Assembly (NCBI GenBank): GCA_947504025.1
Contig: CANNFX010000001.1
Location: 1,265,302 to 1,329,301 of the forward strand
DNA from: an uncultured Sphingomonadaceae bacterium
GTDB taxonomy: Bacteria; Pseudomonadota; Alphaproteobacteria; Sphingomonadales; Sphingomonadaceae
Direction: 5' to 3'
Length of the DNA stretch: 64,000 bases
The notes beneath the pieces are model-generated. The model was not told where the DNA came from and did no database searches. It saw only the letters and a program-made list of their open reading frames with translations. Within the stretch, counting starts at the first letter, position 1; each line of letters starts with the position of its first letter. Below, piece after piece: positions 16,090 to 24,525 of this stretch. Both the position numbers and the translations under genes were made by a program.

Positions 16090-16983
16090 ATGCCGCGCGT
16101 CAATCCAACAATCCGGCCGATTATCATTATCGGAGCCGCCCGTTCAGGTACGAAATACCTTCGTGATATCCTCGGTTCGAGCGATGCAGCGTGTAAGGTG
16201 CCCTACGATATCAACTACATTTGGCGGGCGTATAACGAAACATGGCCTGATGATGCCATTCCGGCTGAGCGTGCGACAAAGAAGGTCCGGAACTTCATCC
16301 GCACCCAAATAGAACGTTTGGCCGGCGCCGCAGCACCGGACGTATCCGTATTGTTGGAGAAAACCGTCGGGAACAGTCTGCGACTGCCCTTTGTTGACGC
16401 GGTCTATCCCGATGCGTTGTATATTCATCTATTGCGTGACGGTCGTTCGGTGACAGAAAGCGCTGCGAGGCAATGGAGCGAACCCCCGAACTGGCGCCGC
16501 TTGATGGAAAAACTTCGCGGGATGCCGCTGCGAAACGCAGGTTACGTAGTTTGGTTTGCCAAGAACTACCTCACGGGTTTGGGTTCAGGCCGGGGCGGGG
16601 GTAAAGTTTGGGGACCACGCTATGCCGGCATTGATGATGATCTAACAGCCGGTGCCAGCATAATTACCATCAGCGCGAAACAATGGGCCGCCTCCGTCAC
16701 AATGGCGCATCGCGATCTTCAGGATGTCGATCCTGACCGGGTTTGCACAGTTCGCTATGAAGAACTGGTCGATGGCGATAGTCAGATCAGGCGACTTTGT
16801 AGCTTTTGCGGCCTGCCCGATGCAGATGCAGTAGCAGCCCGGCATTTGAGCAAGGTTGATCAGGGTACAGCGGAAAAGTGGCGTGAATCTATGAGCTCGG
16901 AGCAACAGGAAGAAATGATGCGAGAAATTGAGCCATTGTTGGAAAAGTTAGGGTACGGAAGCGTTCCGGAGACAGCAAAGTGA
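16090..16983 (+). CDS. Sulfotransferase family protein (1 of 5)
   Basis: The 297-residue cytoplasmic protein has the two PAPS-binding signatures of sulfotransferases: the 5'-phosphosulfate loop IIIIGAARSGTKYLRD at residues 11-26 and the 3'-phosphate motif LLRDGRSVTESAARQW near 115. The family transfers sulfate from PAPS to hydroxyl or amino groups, here perhaps to a lipid-linked sugar. ATG 16090 was chosen because AGAGG lies eight bases before it; ATG 16063 is an alternative. Its TGA overlaps the GTG of the aminotransferase (GTGA, 16980-16983), tying it to the polysaccharide operon. Confidence 0.85.
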   Translation: MPRVNPTIRPIIIIGAARSGTKYLRDILGSSDAACKVPYDINYIWRAYNETWPDDAIPAERATKKVRNFIRTQIERLAGAAAPDVSVLLEKTVGNSLRLPFVDAVYPDALYIHLLRDGRSVTESAARQWSEPPNWRRLMEKLRGMPLRNAGYVVWFAKNYLTGLGSGRGGGKVWGPRYAGIDDDLTAGASIITISAKQWAASVTMAHRDLQDVDPDRVCTVRYEELVDGDSQIRRLCSFCGLPDADAVAARHLSKVDQGTAEKWRESMSSEQQEEMMREIEPLLEKLGYGSVPETAK

Positions 16984-18137
16984 GCGGTCCAACTGTTCCG
17001 TTCTTTCGTCCATCAATCGGCGAAGCAGAGATAGCAGAAGTCGTCGACAGCTTGCGCAGCGGCTGGCTTACGACTGGTCCAAAGACAATGCAGTTTGAGA
17101 AAGACTTTGCCGAGTTTCTTGGCGGAGATCTTCATGCGGTGGCTGTGAATAGTGCTACTGCCGCCATGCACCTTGCTCTCGAAGCGCTGGAAATCGGTCC
17201 CGGTGATGAAGTCATCGTGCCCAGCTACACCTTCACTGCAACCGCCGAAGTTATCAGATATATGGGGGCACAGCCGGTCTTCATTGATTGTGATCTCGCC
17301 ACTTTCAACATTCGTCCTGACCAGGTGGAAGCAGCGATAACGCCGCGTACAAAGGCCGTAATGCCAGTGCATTTCGCTGGCCTGCCATGCGATATGGAAG
17401 GTATTTGCGACCTTGCTAAGCAGCACAACATCAAGGTCGTCGATGATGCAGCACATGCATTGCCAGCGGCGCAGAACGGTGTGACGATTGGCGCAGGTCA
17501 AGCCGATGTGACGGCGTTTAGTTTCTATGCGAACAAGACGATGACAACCGGGGAGGGCGGGATGCTGGTGACCCGCAATCCGGATATCGCAGCGCGGGCA
17601 AAAACCATGCGTTTGCATGGTATCAGCCGGGATGTCTTCAATCGTTTCACCGACACCAAGGCCAGCTGGCGGTATGATATTGTGGCGCCTGGTTTCAAGT
17701 ATAATATGACAGATGTGGCGGCTGCGTTGGGCCTGCACCAACTACGGCGAGTGCCCGAATTCATGGACCGCCGAACCGAGCTTTGTGAAAGGTTTGATGC
17801 AGCGTTTGCCGACTTGCCGCTGATCAGACCCGCGGCAGCCCGGGATGGTGACCAGCATAGCAGGCACCTCTACATTGTACGCACAACCGATGCCTCGCCA
17901 GTCGACCGGGACGGTTTGATCGCCGGGTTGCAGGACCGCAATATCGGTACATCGGTCCATTACACACCGCTCCACTCTATGACCTATTGGCGCGAGAGTT
18001 GCGGGCTTGAGAAAGCAGACTTTCCTAACTCCGAAGCGATCGGGTCGAGCTGCGTTAGCCTGCCGCTATTCATGGCAATGAGTGATGACGAGCAGGACAT
18101 AGTTATTGCTGCCGTGCGCGAGATTATGTCGGCCTGA
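16980..18137 (+). CDS. DegT/DnrJ/EryC1/StrS sugar aminotransferase
   Basis: The 385-residue PLP enzyme moves an amino group from glutamate to a keto-sugar nucleotide. Visible are the substrate segment SGWLTTGPK, PSYTFTATAEV, DDAAHA at 155-160, and the PLP lysine Lys186 in FSFYANKTMTTGEGG. RLHGISRDVF and GFKYNMTDVAAALGLHQL are typical of capsule-locus members. It starts with GTG overlapping the sulfotransferase by 4 bases. The likely substrate is the 4-keto-6-deoxy sugar made by the FlaA1-type dehydratase at 36278. No N-acetyltransferase of the PglD type was found nearby. Confidence 0.92.
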   Translation: MSGPTVPFFRPSIGEAEIAEVVDSLRSGWLTTGPKTMQFEKDFAEFLGGDLHAVAVNSATAAMHLALEALEIGPGDEVIVPSYTFTATAEVIRYMGAQPVFIDCDLATFNIRPDQVEAAITPRTKAVMPVHFAGLPCDMEGICDLAKQHNIKVVDDAAHALPAAQNGVTIGAGQADVTAFSFYANKTMTTGEGGMLVTRNPDIAARAKTMRLHGISRDVFNRFTDTKASWRYDIVAPGFKYNMTDVAAALGLHQLRRVPEFMDRRTELCERFDAAFADLPLIRPAAARDGDQHSRHLYIVRTTDASPVDRDGLIAGLQDRNIGTSVHYTPLHSMTYWRESCGLEKADFPNSEAIGSSCVSLPLFMAMSDDEQDIVIAAVREIMSA

Positions 18138-18139
18138 TC

Positions 18140-18823
18140 ATGATAAGCCGACTACTCGACATTGTGATCGCTGCGGTGGTTTTAGTACTGACCGCTCCGT
18201 TGTCGGCGCTCGCTGCCCTCGGCATCAAGCTGTCCTCCCCGGGGCCGGTTTTGTATAGTGCCCAGCGGATGGGTTTGAACGGCCAGCCCTACGGAATGTA
18301 CAAATTTCGCACGATGCATATCCGGCACGAGGCTGGATCGGAGATCACTTCGCCCGGAGATGCGCGTGTGTTCCCTCTCGCGCGGGTGCTCCGTGCAAGC
18401 AAGATTGATGAGCTTCCCCAGCTGTTGAATGTCATTCGAGGCGAGATGGCGATCGTGGGGCCAAGGCCAGAATCCGTAGTGATCGTTGAGCGTGACTATC
18501 TTCCCTGGATGAAGGAGACGCTTGCCGCCCGGCCCGGTGTAACCAGCCCCGGTGCGATATTTGGTTATACTCATGCGAATGCACTGCTTTCTGACGACGA
18601 TCCAGAAGGAAGCTATCGTGAATATGTTTTGCACCCGAAGCTTGCGCTTGAGCGTGCGTATCTGGAGCACCGGACACTTTGGAGTGATATAGGGGTGATG
18701 GTGCGAACAGCGGCCGTAATTATTGCGATCGTGGTTGGCCGGCGCAAATTTCCGCTGCCGCGCGAAGCCGCCCAGGCAAAGCCTTGGTTTGATTTCACCG
18801 AAACGGGTGTAGGCGAAGCGTGA
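18140..18823 (+). CDS. Initiating sugar-1-phosphate transferase (PglC/WcaJ family)
   Basis: This 227-residue monotopic membrane enzyme starts repeat-unit synthesis by moving a sugar phosphate from a UDP-sugar to undecaprenyl phosphate. It has one N-terminal membrane helix (IVIAAVVLVLTAPLSALAAL), the SPGPVLYSAQRMG and MYKFRTM motifs, the catalytic Asp90-Glu91 in KIDELPQLLNVIRGEMA and VGPRP at 107-111. The lack of further N-terminal helices places it with PglC rather than full WbaP/WcaJ. It follows the aminotransferase by 2 bases and overlaps the next gene by 4. This suggests the 4-amino sugar may be the first residue. Confidence 0.93.
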   Translation: MISRLLDIVIAAVVLVLTAPLSALAALGIKLSSPGPVLYSAQRMGLNGQPYGMYKFRTMHIRHEAGSEITSPGDARVFPLARVLRASKIDELPQLLNVIRGEMAIVGPRPESVVIVERDYLPWMKETLAARPGVTSPGAIFGYTHANALLSDDDPEGSYREYVLHPKLALERAYLEHRTLWSDIGVMVRTAAVIIAIVVGRRKFPLPREAAQAKPWFDFTETGVGEA

Positions 18824-20019
18824 AAATCCTGTTCACCCACCGCTATTTCTGGCCAGATTCCCCGCCTTACGGGGCAATGCTGCGTTCGCTTGCGAGTGCT
18901 ATGGCGGATGCCAAACATGACGTAACGGTTTTTGCCGGGCAGCCGAGTTATGCAGTTGACGCACAGCGAGTCGCTGCAAACGAAGATATTGACGGTTTCA
19001 GTGTCAAACGCGTTCGTACCTTTAGGGAAGCGAAGGAGCGCCCGTTGATCCGCGGGGTGAACGTCGCAATTTACTGTATTCAACTGTTCTTTCATGTCCT
19101 TTTCAGCCGTGCTGAAGTTGTGACTGCAGCAAGCTTTCCGCCGGTTTTCGCAGGCTGGACCGCGTCGCTTGCGGCACGGCTCAGTGGCAAACAGTTCATC
19201 TATCACTTGCAGGACATTCATCCAGAAGTTGCTCGGGTAAGCGGGTCGCGGCTGGGGCGCGGCTTTCTGTTTCGATTGCTTCGCTGGCTCGACATGCAGA
19301 CGATGCGCCGTGCATCGCGGATTGTTGTGCTGTCACGCGATATGGCGGCAACCATAATGCATCGGCCCAAACCGCCTGCGTCAGACAAAATTACGATTAT
19401 CAATAATTTCGAAATTGCGAGTTTCGAAACGGAGGAAAGCAGATCGAATTTGCCACTAAAGCCAGAGGGCATAACGCGGTTGATTTTCGCCGGTAATTTG
19501 GGCCGGTTTCAAAACCTTGGCCTGTTCGTTGAGGCGGCAAAGTTGGTGGACAGCGAATTACCGCATTTTCAATTGATGTTCCTTGGCAATGGCGATTCCG
19601 AAGGCAGTTTAAAACGAGCAGCGACGGGCCTTGGGAATGTTATTTTTCATGACCTGATGCCTTATGCCACGGCGCGGCATGTCATTGCCGACGCTGATGC
19701 CGGCCTGGTTTCACTATCAGAAGGCGTCGTGTCTGTTTCCTATCCGTCCAAGACGTTTACCTATCTCGGCCTTGGTGTACCGCTGGCATTGGTTGTCGAA
19801 CCAGAAAGCGAGCTTGCGCAAATGGTGCGTCGGGAAGAGCTTGGGGAAGTAGCGGATGCGGCAACGCCGGAGGCCGTTGCACAAATGTATCGTGCGATTG
19901 CGGCACGGGAGGACCGTGACGAAATTCGCGCCCGGGTCAGCCGTTATCATCAGCGTTCGTTGGCCCGTGAGGCGATCTTCGGGCGTTGGGGCGATTTGTT
20001 CGCAGGGGCTACGCGATAA
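18820..20019 (+). CDS. Glycosyltransferase, GT4 family, WbuB-like
   Basis: The 399-residue GT-B protein begins with a GTG overlapping the previous stop. The N-terminal domain has THRYFWPDSPPYGAM and HLQDIHPEVA; the C-terminal domain has RLIFAGNLGRFQNLG and FLGNGDSEGSLKR, then SYPSKTFTYLGLGVPLALV. This pattern resembles WbuB-type transferases, which in Escherichia coli O26 add L-FucNAc, made by fnlABC. An L-FucNAc transferase role is therefore a reasonable guess but not shown. The stop overlaps the next glycosyltransferase start by one base (TAATG). Confidence 0.87.
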   Translation: MKILFTHRYFWPDSPPYGAMLRSLASAMADAKHDVTVFAGQPSYAVDAQRVAANEDIDGFSVKRVRTFREAKERPLIRGVNVAIYCIQLFFHVLFSRAEVVTAASFPPVFAGWTASLAARLSGKQFIYHLQDIHPEVARVSGSRLGRGFLFRLLRWLDMQTMRRASRIVVLSRDMAATIMHRPKPPASDKITIINNFEIASFETEESRSNLPLKPEGITRLIFAGNLGRFQNLGLFVEAAKLVDSELPHFQLMFLGNGDSEGSLKRAATGLGNVIFHDLMPYATARHVIADADAGLVSLSEGVVSVSYPSKTFTYLGLGVPLALVVEPESELAQMVRREELGEVADAATPEAVAQMYRAIAAREDRDEIRARVSRYHQRSLAREAIFGRWGDLFAGATR

Positions 20020-21014
20020 TGCTGCGCGTAACTCACTTCCTCCGCCATCCGCGCGCGCATCTGTTCAGTATCGAACGGCTTTATGCAGCCGTACGCGCTG
20101 CCTTGCCGCAAGATGTTGAGGCACGGGAGTGGCTCTGTGATAATCCCAGCAAAGGGGTGATGCCGAGGTTACGTGACGCTCTGGCTGCGCGCAAAGCACA
20201 GGGCGAGGTCAACCATGTTACAGGTGATGCGCACTATCTGACCTTTTTCCTCGATGCTTCGCGAACGGTCCTTACCATTCACGATACTGAGAGTCTTGAG
20301 CGATCAAGTGGTATTAAACGCTTCTTTCTCTGGCTTTTTTGGTTTCGTCTTCCGGTCTGGAGAAGTGCGAAGGTCATCGTGATTTCGGAAGCAACGCGTC
20401 AGGCGTTGCATCGCGCAATTTCGGTCGATGACAGCAAGTTGGTGACGATCCCGAACTTGCTGACGTCGACGATGAATCGCAAGTCACAGCCATTCAACAC
20501 TGCGCGTCCGCGCATTCTGCATGTTGGAACGAAAGCCAACAAGAACCTCAACCGCCACGTAGCAGCCCTTAATGGGCTCAATGCGGAATTGGTTATCCTT
20601 GGCAGAATGACAGAGCAGCAGCACAAAATGCTTCAAGATTCAGGATTGGAATGGAGCAATCCGGCCGACTTGGACGAAGCCGAGCTTGCCGGCCTTTATG
20701 CGGGATGTGACTTGCTGCTGTTCGCATCGACGGTTGAGGGTTTTGGTTTGCCGATCCTGGAGGCTCAATCAGCGGGAATTCCGGTTGTTACCAGCAATTG
20801 TTCCTCAATGCCCGAAGTGGCCGGCGAGGGAGCAATTCTGGTTGATCCTTCAAGCGAGCGGGACATTCGCGATGCAGTTATCAAAGTAATCGCAGATGCT
20901 GACTTGCGTTCCCGGTTAGTGCGCGGCGGCGATGTGAACGTAAGCCGTTACTCGCCTGAACATGTCGCCGGACTCTATGCTGAACTCTATCGCAGCGTCG
21001 CGTCTCCATCATGA
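20019..21014 (+). CDS. Glycosyltransferase, GT4 family
   Basis: The 331-residue product has the GT4 acceptor-side LTIHDTESLE and IVISEATRQALHR, then ILHVGTKANKNLNR and the donor-site motif FASTVEGFGLPILEAQSAGIP with the Glu-x7-Glu pattern. It probably uses a UDP- or GDP-sugar donor and adds one residue to the lipid-linked oligosaccharide at the cytoplasmic face. ATG 20019 is preferred because it overlaps the preceding TAA (TAATG); an in-frame ATG at 19986 lies inside the upstream gene. The stop overlaps the next gene by 4 bases. Confidence 0.87.
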   Translation: MLRVTHFLRHPRAHLFSIERLYAAVRAALPQDVEAREWLCDNPSKGVMPRLRDALAARKAQGEVNHVTGDAHYLTFFLDASRTVLTIHDTESLERSSGIKRFFLWLFWFRLPVWRSAKVIVISEATRQALHRAISVDDSKLVTIPNLLTSTMNRKSQPFNTARPRILHVGTKANKNLNRHVAALNGLNAELVILGRMTEQQHKMLQDSGLEWSNPADLDEAELAGLYAGCDLLLFASTVEGFGLPILEAQSAGIPVVTSNCSSMPEVAGEGAILVDPSSERDIRDAVIKVIADADLRSRLVRGGDVNVSRYSPEHVAGLYAELYRSVASPS

Positions 21015-22201
21015 GTGTGCGCCCAATAATCATGGTGTTTTGCCGGACTTATCTGCCGGGCTATCGTGCTGGCGGACCGGTGCGTACACTTTCCAATCTC
21101 GTTGAAGCACTAGGCGATGAATTCGATTTTAGAATAGTCACGCTTGATCGCGATTTCCGTGCGGATGAAGCCTATGAGAACGTAGATCCTGACCGCTGGA
21201 TGACACTTGGTAAGGGGAGTGTGATCTATCTGCCGCCAGGCACGGTTACCATGTCACGTTTGCAGAACCTTATTACCGAAACCGGGCCGGATATTCTTTA
21301 TCTCAACAGCCTGATGGACACGTATTTCCCCCTTCGTGTCTTAGCTCTTCGGCGCCTAGGCCGGATCAAGGATTTGCCGAGTGTGTTGGCCGTTCGGGGA
21401 CAGTTAAATCCAGGGGCGTTGGGTCTAAAGGCCATTCCCAAGCGGGCGTATCTTGCGGGGCTGAAGGCTTCCGGATTGTTGCGCCGGCTGGTTTGGCAAG
21501 CGACCGCAGATGCTGAACGAACAGCCATTGAAAATGCAGTTAGTTCACGCTTCATCGCGAATAGCGGAGGGGAAATTGCGATTGTTCCCAATATTGCTCA
21601 TTCGGAAAATTCTGCTGCGAAGCAATGGGAACCGCGCACGGCCGGTGCGCCACTGCGGATCGCGTTACTTGGCCGCATTTCTCCTATGAAGAATATCATT
21701 TTTGCAATTCGCGCATTGGCCGGCATGAACCAAGGCGCCAGTCTCGATCTGATCGGGCCGTCGGAAGACACCGAATATTGGCATCTTTGCGAACAGCAAA
21801 TAGCAGAACTGCCTGTGGGCAAATCGGCCCGTGCGGTTGGTGCGGTAGAGCCATCTGCCATTCCCGAGATGCTAGCCTCTTATGATTGTTTTCTATTGCC
21901 ATCGCTCGGAGAGAACTTCGGTCATGCAATTTCCGAAGCGTTTGGAGCGGGATTGCCTGCGGTGATCAGCGATCAAACTCCATGGCGGGGCCTCGAAGAA
22001 CTGGGCGTTGGCTGGGATCTATCACTTAAGGACTCAGCGCAGTTTTCACGCGCGCTTGATGAACTTGCTGTGATGGACGACGATGCCATGCGCGAGCGCC
22101 ATTTGGCTTGCGCAGATTATGCGAAAACGGCAGGAAGCAATTACGAAGCGATAGCGGCGTGTCGCAGTATGTTCAAAGCTGCTATGGCACTCGAAAGCTG
22201 A
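21011..22201 (+). CDS. Glycosyltransferase, GT4 family
   Basis: The 396-residue GT-B protein opens with MVFCRTYLPGYRAGGPVRTL, the start typical of GT4 enzymes in polysaccharide loci, and has SVLAVRGQLNPGAL and LRIALLGRISPMKNI. The nucleotide-sugar site is FLLPSLGENFGHAISEAFG, with Glu-x7-Glu. The ATG overlaps the preceding stop (ATGA, 21011-21014), so the four genes from 18140 form one tightly coupled unit. Donor and linkage are unknown. A 76-base gap without recognisable signals follows before the next gene. Confidence 0.87.
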   Translation: MSVRPIIMVFCRTYLPGYRAGGPVRTLSNLVEALGDEFDFRIVTLDRDFRADEAYENVDPDRWMTLGKGSVIYLPPGTVTMSRLQNLITETGPDILYLNSLMDTYFPLRVLALRRLGRIKDLPSVLAVRGQLNPGALGLKAIPKRAYLAGLKASGLLRRLVWQATADAERTAIENAVSSRFIANSGGEIAIVPNIAHSENSAAKQWEPRTAGAPLRIALLGRISPMKNIIFAIRALAGMNQGASLDLIGPSEDTEYWHLCEQQIAELPVGKSARAVGAVEPSAIPEMLASYDCFLLPSLGENFGHAISEAFGAGLPAVISDQTPWRGLEELGVGWDLSLKDSAQFSRALDELAVMDDDAMRERHLACADYAKTAGSNYEAIAACRSMFKAAMALES

Positions 22202-22277
22202 AATACCCATCCATGGCAGGCACCCTTCTTCCAATGTTACATGTGATTTCCGAAGCCGGGCCGGGAAGGTCTAGTTG

Positions 22278-22994
22278 ATGTTCGACCGGGATACGTTGCG
22301 CCGCCGGATAGGCGATGCGCTGGATGCGCAGCCAGACCTTTGGCATATGACACAGGTCTTCAGGTTCAGAAATTCTCGCGTGCTGCGTAAACTGGTAACG
22401 CCAGAGCATGATCTTGTGCTTGAAGGGTTTCCGCGTTGTGGGAACAGTTTCGCCGAACGCGCTTTCGTATTTGCCAATCGCCGCGTTCAGGCTTGGGCGA
22501 TTGCAACGCATGCACACCGCGTCGCACAAGTTGCTTTGGCCGTTCGCTACGGTTTGCCGACAGCTATTTTTATTCGCGAACCGGACAAAGCAATCACATC
22601 TCTGGCCGCCCTCCATTTTGCATCGCGCCCCGCCAGCGACCAGCTTATGCAGAGATTTGTTACAGATAAGACCGAATATTACACTAAATATCATGACTTT
22701 GTGTTGAGCAAGCGGTCAGCTTTGATTGTTTCCGAATTCGCCACAACGACCAAGAATTTTGGCAAGGTAATAGATGCCTTGAATGAAAAGTTCGGAACGG
22801 AGTTTGCTAGATTCTCTGACACGCCTGAAGACGTTGCAGAAATTTTCAATTCTACAAAAGTGCATTTGTCGCCCAGCCCGGAACGTGACTTGATCAAAGA
22901 CCGGATGAGCGTGTTCTATTTATCTGCAAAGAACGCATCCGCCAGAGCGCGCGCGGAAGATAGCTATGCCAAATTGTTGGCCGCCGCGATATGA
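22278..22994 (+). CDS. Sulfotransferase-like protein (2 of 5), divergent
   Basis: The 238-residue product has LVLEGFPRCGNSFAERAF near residue 50, a variant of the PAPS loop in which Cys replaces the usual Ser/Thr, and IFIREPDKAITSLAAL near 95 at the place of the 3'-phosphate motif. These support a sulfotransferase fold. ATG 22278 is preferred over the adjacent TTG 22275; GGGAAGG lies upstream. The stop overlaps the polymerase gene by 4 bases (ATGA). It is shorter and more divergent than the other four, so the activity is less certain. Confidence 0.65.
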   Translation: MFDRDTLRRRIGDALDAQPDLWHMTQVFRFRNSRVLRKLVTPEHDLVLEGFPRCGNSFAERAFVFANRRVQAWAIATHAHRVAQVALAVRYGLPTAIFIREPDKAITSLAALHFASRPASDQLMQRFVTDKTEYYTKYHDFVLSKRSALIVSEFATTTKNFGKVIDALNEKFGTEFARFSDTPEDVAEIFNSTKVHLSPSPERDLIKDRMSVFYLSAKNASARARAEDSYAKLLAAAI

Positions 22995-24517
22995 CCACTA
23001 TTGCGAAAACAGCAAGGGTTGGTTCCAGCTCAAGTGAGGTAGAATACCTCGCAAAGTCGGCACGTGTTTTTACGGTCCAGTCGATTGGTGTGGCGATCCT
23101 GCTGGTGATTGCCAGTGCCGGGTCCTTAATAGACCTTTCGCGCATGGCGATGATGAATTTCAACGCGGCGGTTTTGATTGGATTCCTCCTGCTCAGTTCG
23201 GCGAGCGCTTATTCCCTGATCAAGTTTGACGCCTATAATGTGTGGGCGCCATCCACGTTGTTTCTGCTTTCTTCCGCAGTATTTCTCGGGTTTGGGCCGC
23301 TAGCGTATAATTTCGGCAACGAGGGTACGAAGACCTATCTCGCGTTGCGCGCGCCAGCCGCTGATGCGTGGCAAGTCAATCAGGCCAACACCCTCAGCCT
23401 TGCCGGGCAGCTCGGCATATATGTCGGTATGGCATTTATGTTCGCATCCAAGTCGGAAAGGCTGACTGCAACCGTTAAGGGTACAAGGGACGTTGTTTTC
23501 TCGCCTACGGTCTTGGCCGCTGTGTTTACCGGAGTTGGGCTGGCATTTAAGTATCTGATCTATTTCCCATCGATATGGGGATTGATTGATCTAACGATTC
23601 CGGGAATTCTGACGCAGATTAATGCTCTTGCAGCCATCGGTTTCGGGCTTTGGGCATATGTAGCTATTCGTAGCGGGCCCGCAGCAATCGCAATTTTTTG
23701 TCTTTTCTGGTCGGTTGATCTTGGCCTGACGACGCTTGCATTTTCAAAACGCTGGATCGTTTTGGCGATGGTCTTCCCGCTTGCCGGATACTATCTGGCT
23801 AAGCGCAACATCATAATCACCGCCGTTTTTGCTGGGCTAATTGTTACTGCATATGTCTTGGCGCAACCGATGGTGACCTTTGCCCGCTATGCTGGCGGTT
23901 CGGATGATGCAGCACTTGATTTCTCCAAACGCGCGGCGATCGTCGCGGAGTATGTGGTCGATCAGCCAGACATTTCCCAACGCAGCATTTACGAAGGATC
24001 CCAGCGCTGGTGGACGCGCCTCGATGCAAGCGGGAGGCAGGCCTTCGCGATGCAGTTACACGATAGCGGAGAAAAATCACATTCATTGGATTCGTTGCCG
24101 ATTATCTTCATTCCGCGTGTAATCTGGCCTGATAAACCTATCATCGAACCGCCGGGCAGGAAGTTCTACTATCTTGTGACCGGGCGAACGAACAACAATA
24201 TGCCCGTTAGCATATATGGCGATTTATATTGGCAGTTCGGTTGGTTGGGAGTTCTGTTCGGAACACCGATAATCGGAGCCATTCTTGCCTTGATGGTTAA
24301 GTTGATTATGCCGGAAATCAGGCGAGAGAACTTCGTCTACTTTCCGGCCGTCCTGATCGGTATGCAACTGGCATTGATCGGGGCCAATGGATATCTGATC
24401 AATGGATTTGTGACGGCAGTGCCGATCTTTTTCATATATCTTTACATCATCAAACAAGTCGACAGATATGGCGGTCAGGCGTTTGGTCGCTCAGCCTCGA
24501 ATCTGGCGATAAGCTGA
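22991..24517 (+). CDS. Wzy-type oligosaccharide repeat-unit polymerase
   Basis: The 508-residue integral membrane protein has about ten to twelve hydrophobic spans and a large periplasmic loop at about 310-400. The loop contains FIPRVIWPDKPIIEPPG, a motif seen in O-antigen polymerases of the oligosaccharide-repeat-unit type. Such proteins join lipid-linked repeat units at the periplasmic face. The start overlaps the sulfotransferase-like gene, and the flippase gene follows by 8 bases, giving a Wzy-Wzx pair. Wzy proteins share little sequence, so the call rests on topology, motif and context. Confidence 0.8.
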   Translation: MTTIAKTARVGSSSSEVEYLAKSARVFTVQSIGVAILLVIASAGSLIDLSRMAMMNFNAAVLIGFLLLSSASAYSLIKFDAYNVWAPSTLFLLSSAVFLGFGPLAYNFGNEGTKTYLALRAPAADAWQVNQANTLSLAGQLGIYVGMAFMFASKSERLTATVKGTRDVVFSPTVLAAVFTGVGLAFKYLIYFPSIWGLIDLTIPGILTQINALAAIGFGLWAYVAIRSGPAAIAIFCLFWSVDLGLTTLAFSKRWIVLAMVFPLAGYYLAKRNIIITAVFAGLIVTAYVLAQPMVTFARYAGGSDDAALDFSKRAAIVAEYVVDQPDISQRSIYEGSQRWWTRLDASGRQAFAMQLHDSGEKSHSLDSLPIIFIPRVIWPDKPIIEPPGRKFYYLVTGRTNNNMPVSIYGDLYWQFGWLGVLFGTPIIGAILALMVKLIMPEIRRENFVYFPAVLIGMQLALIGANGYLINGFVTAVPIFFIYLYIIKQVDRYGGQAFGRSASNLAIS

Positions 24518-24525
24518 CCTAGCGC

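Noticed and set aside
17013..17741. A 242-codon open frame on the minus strand opposite the aminotransferase
   Set aside because: The aminotransferase has all catalytic motifs; the antisense frame is His/Arg/Cys-rich with no motif.
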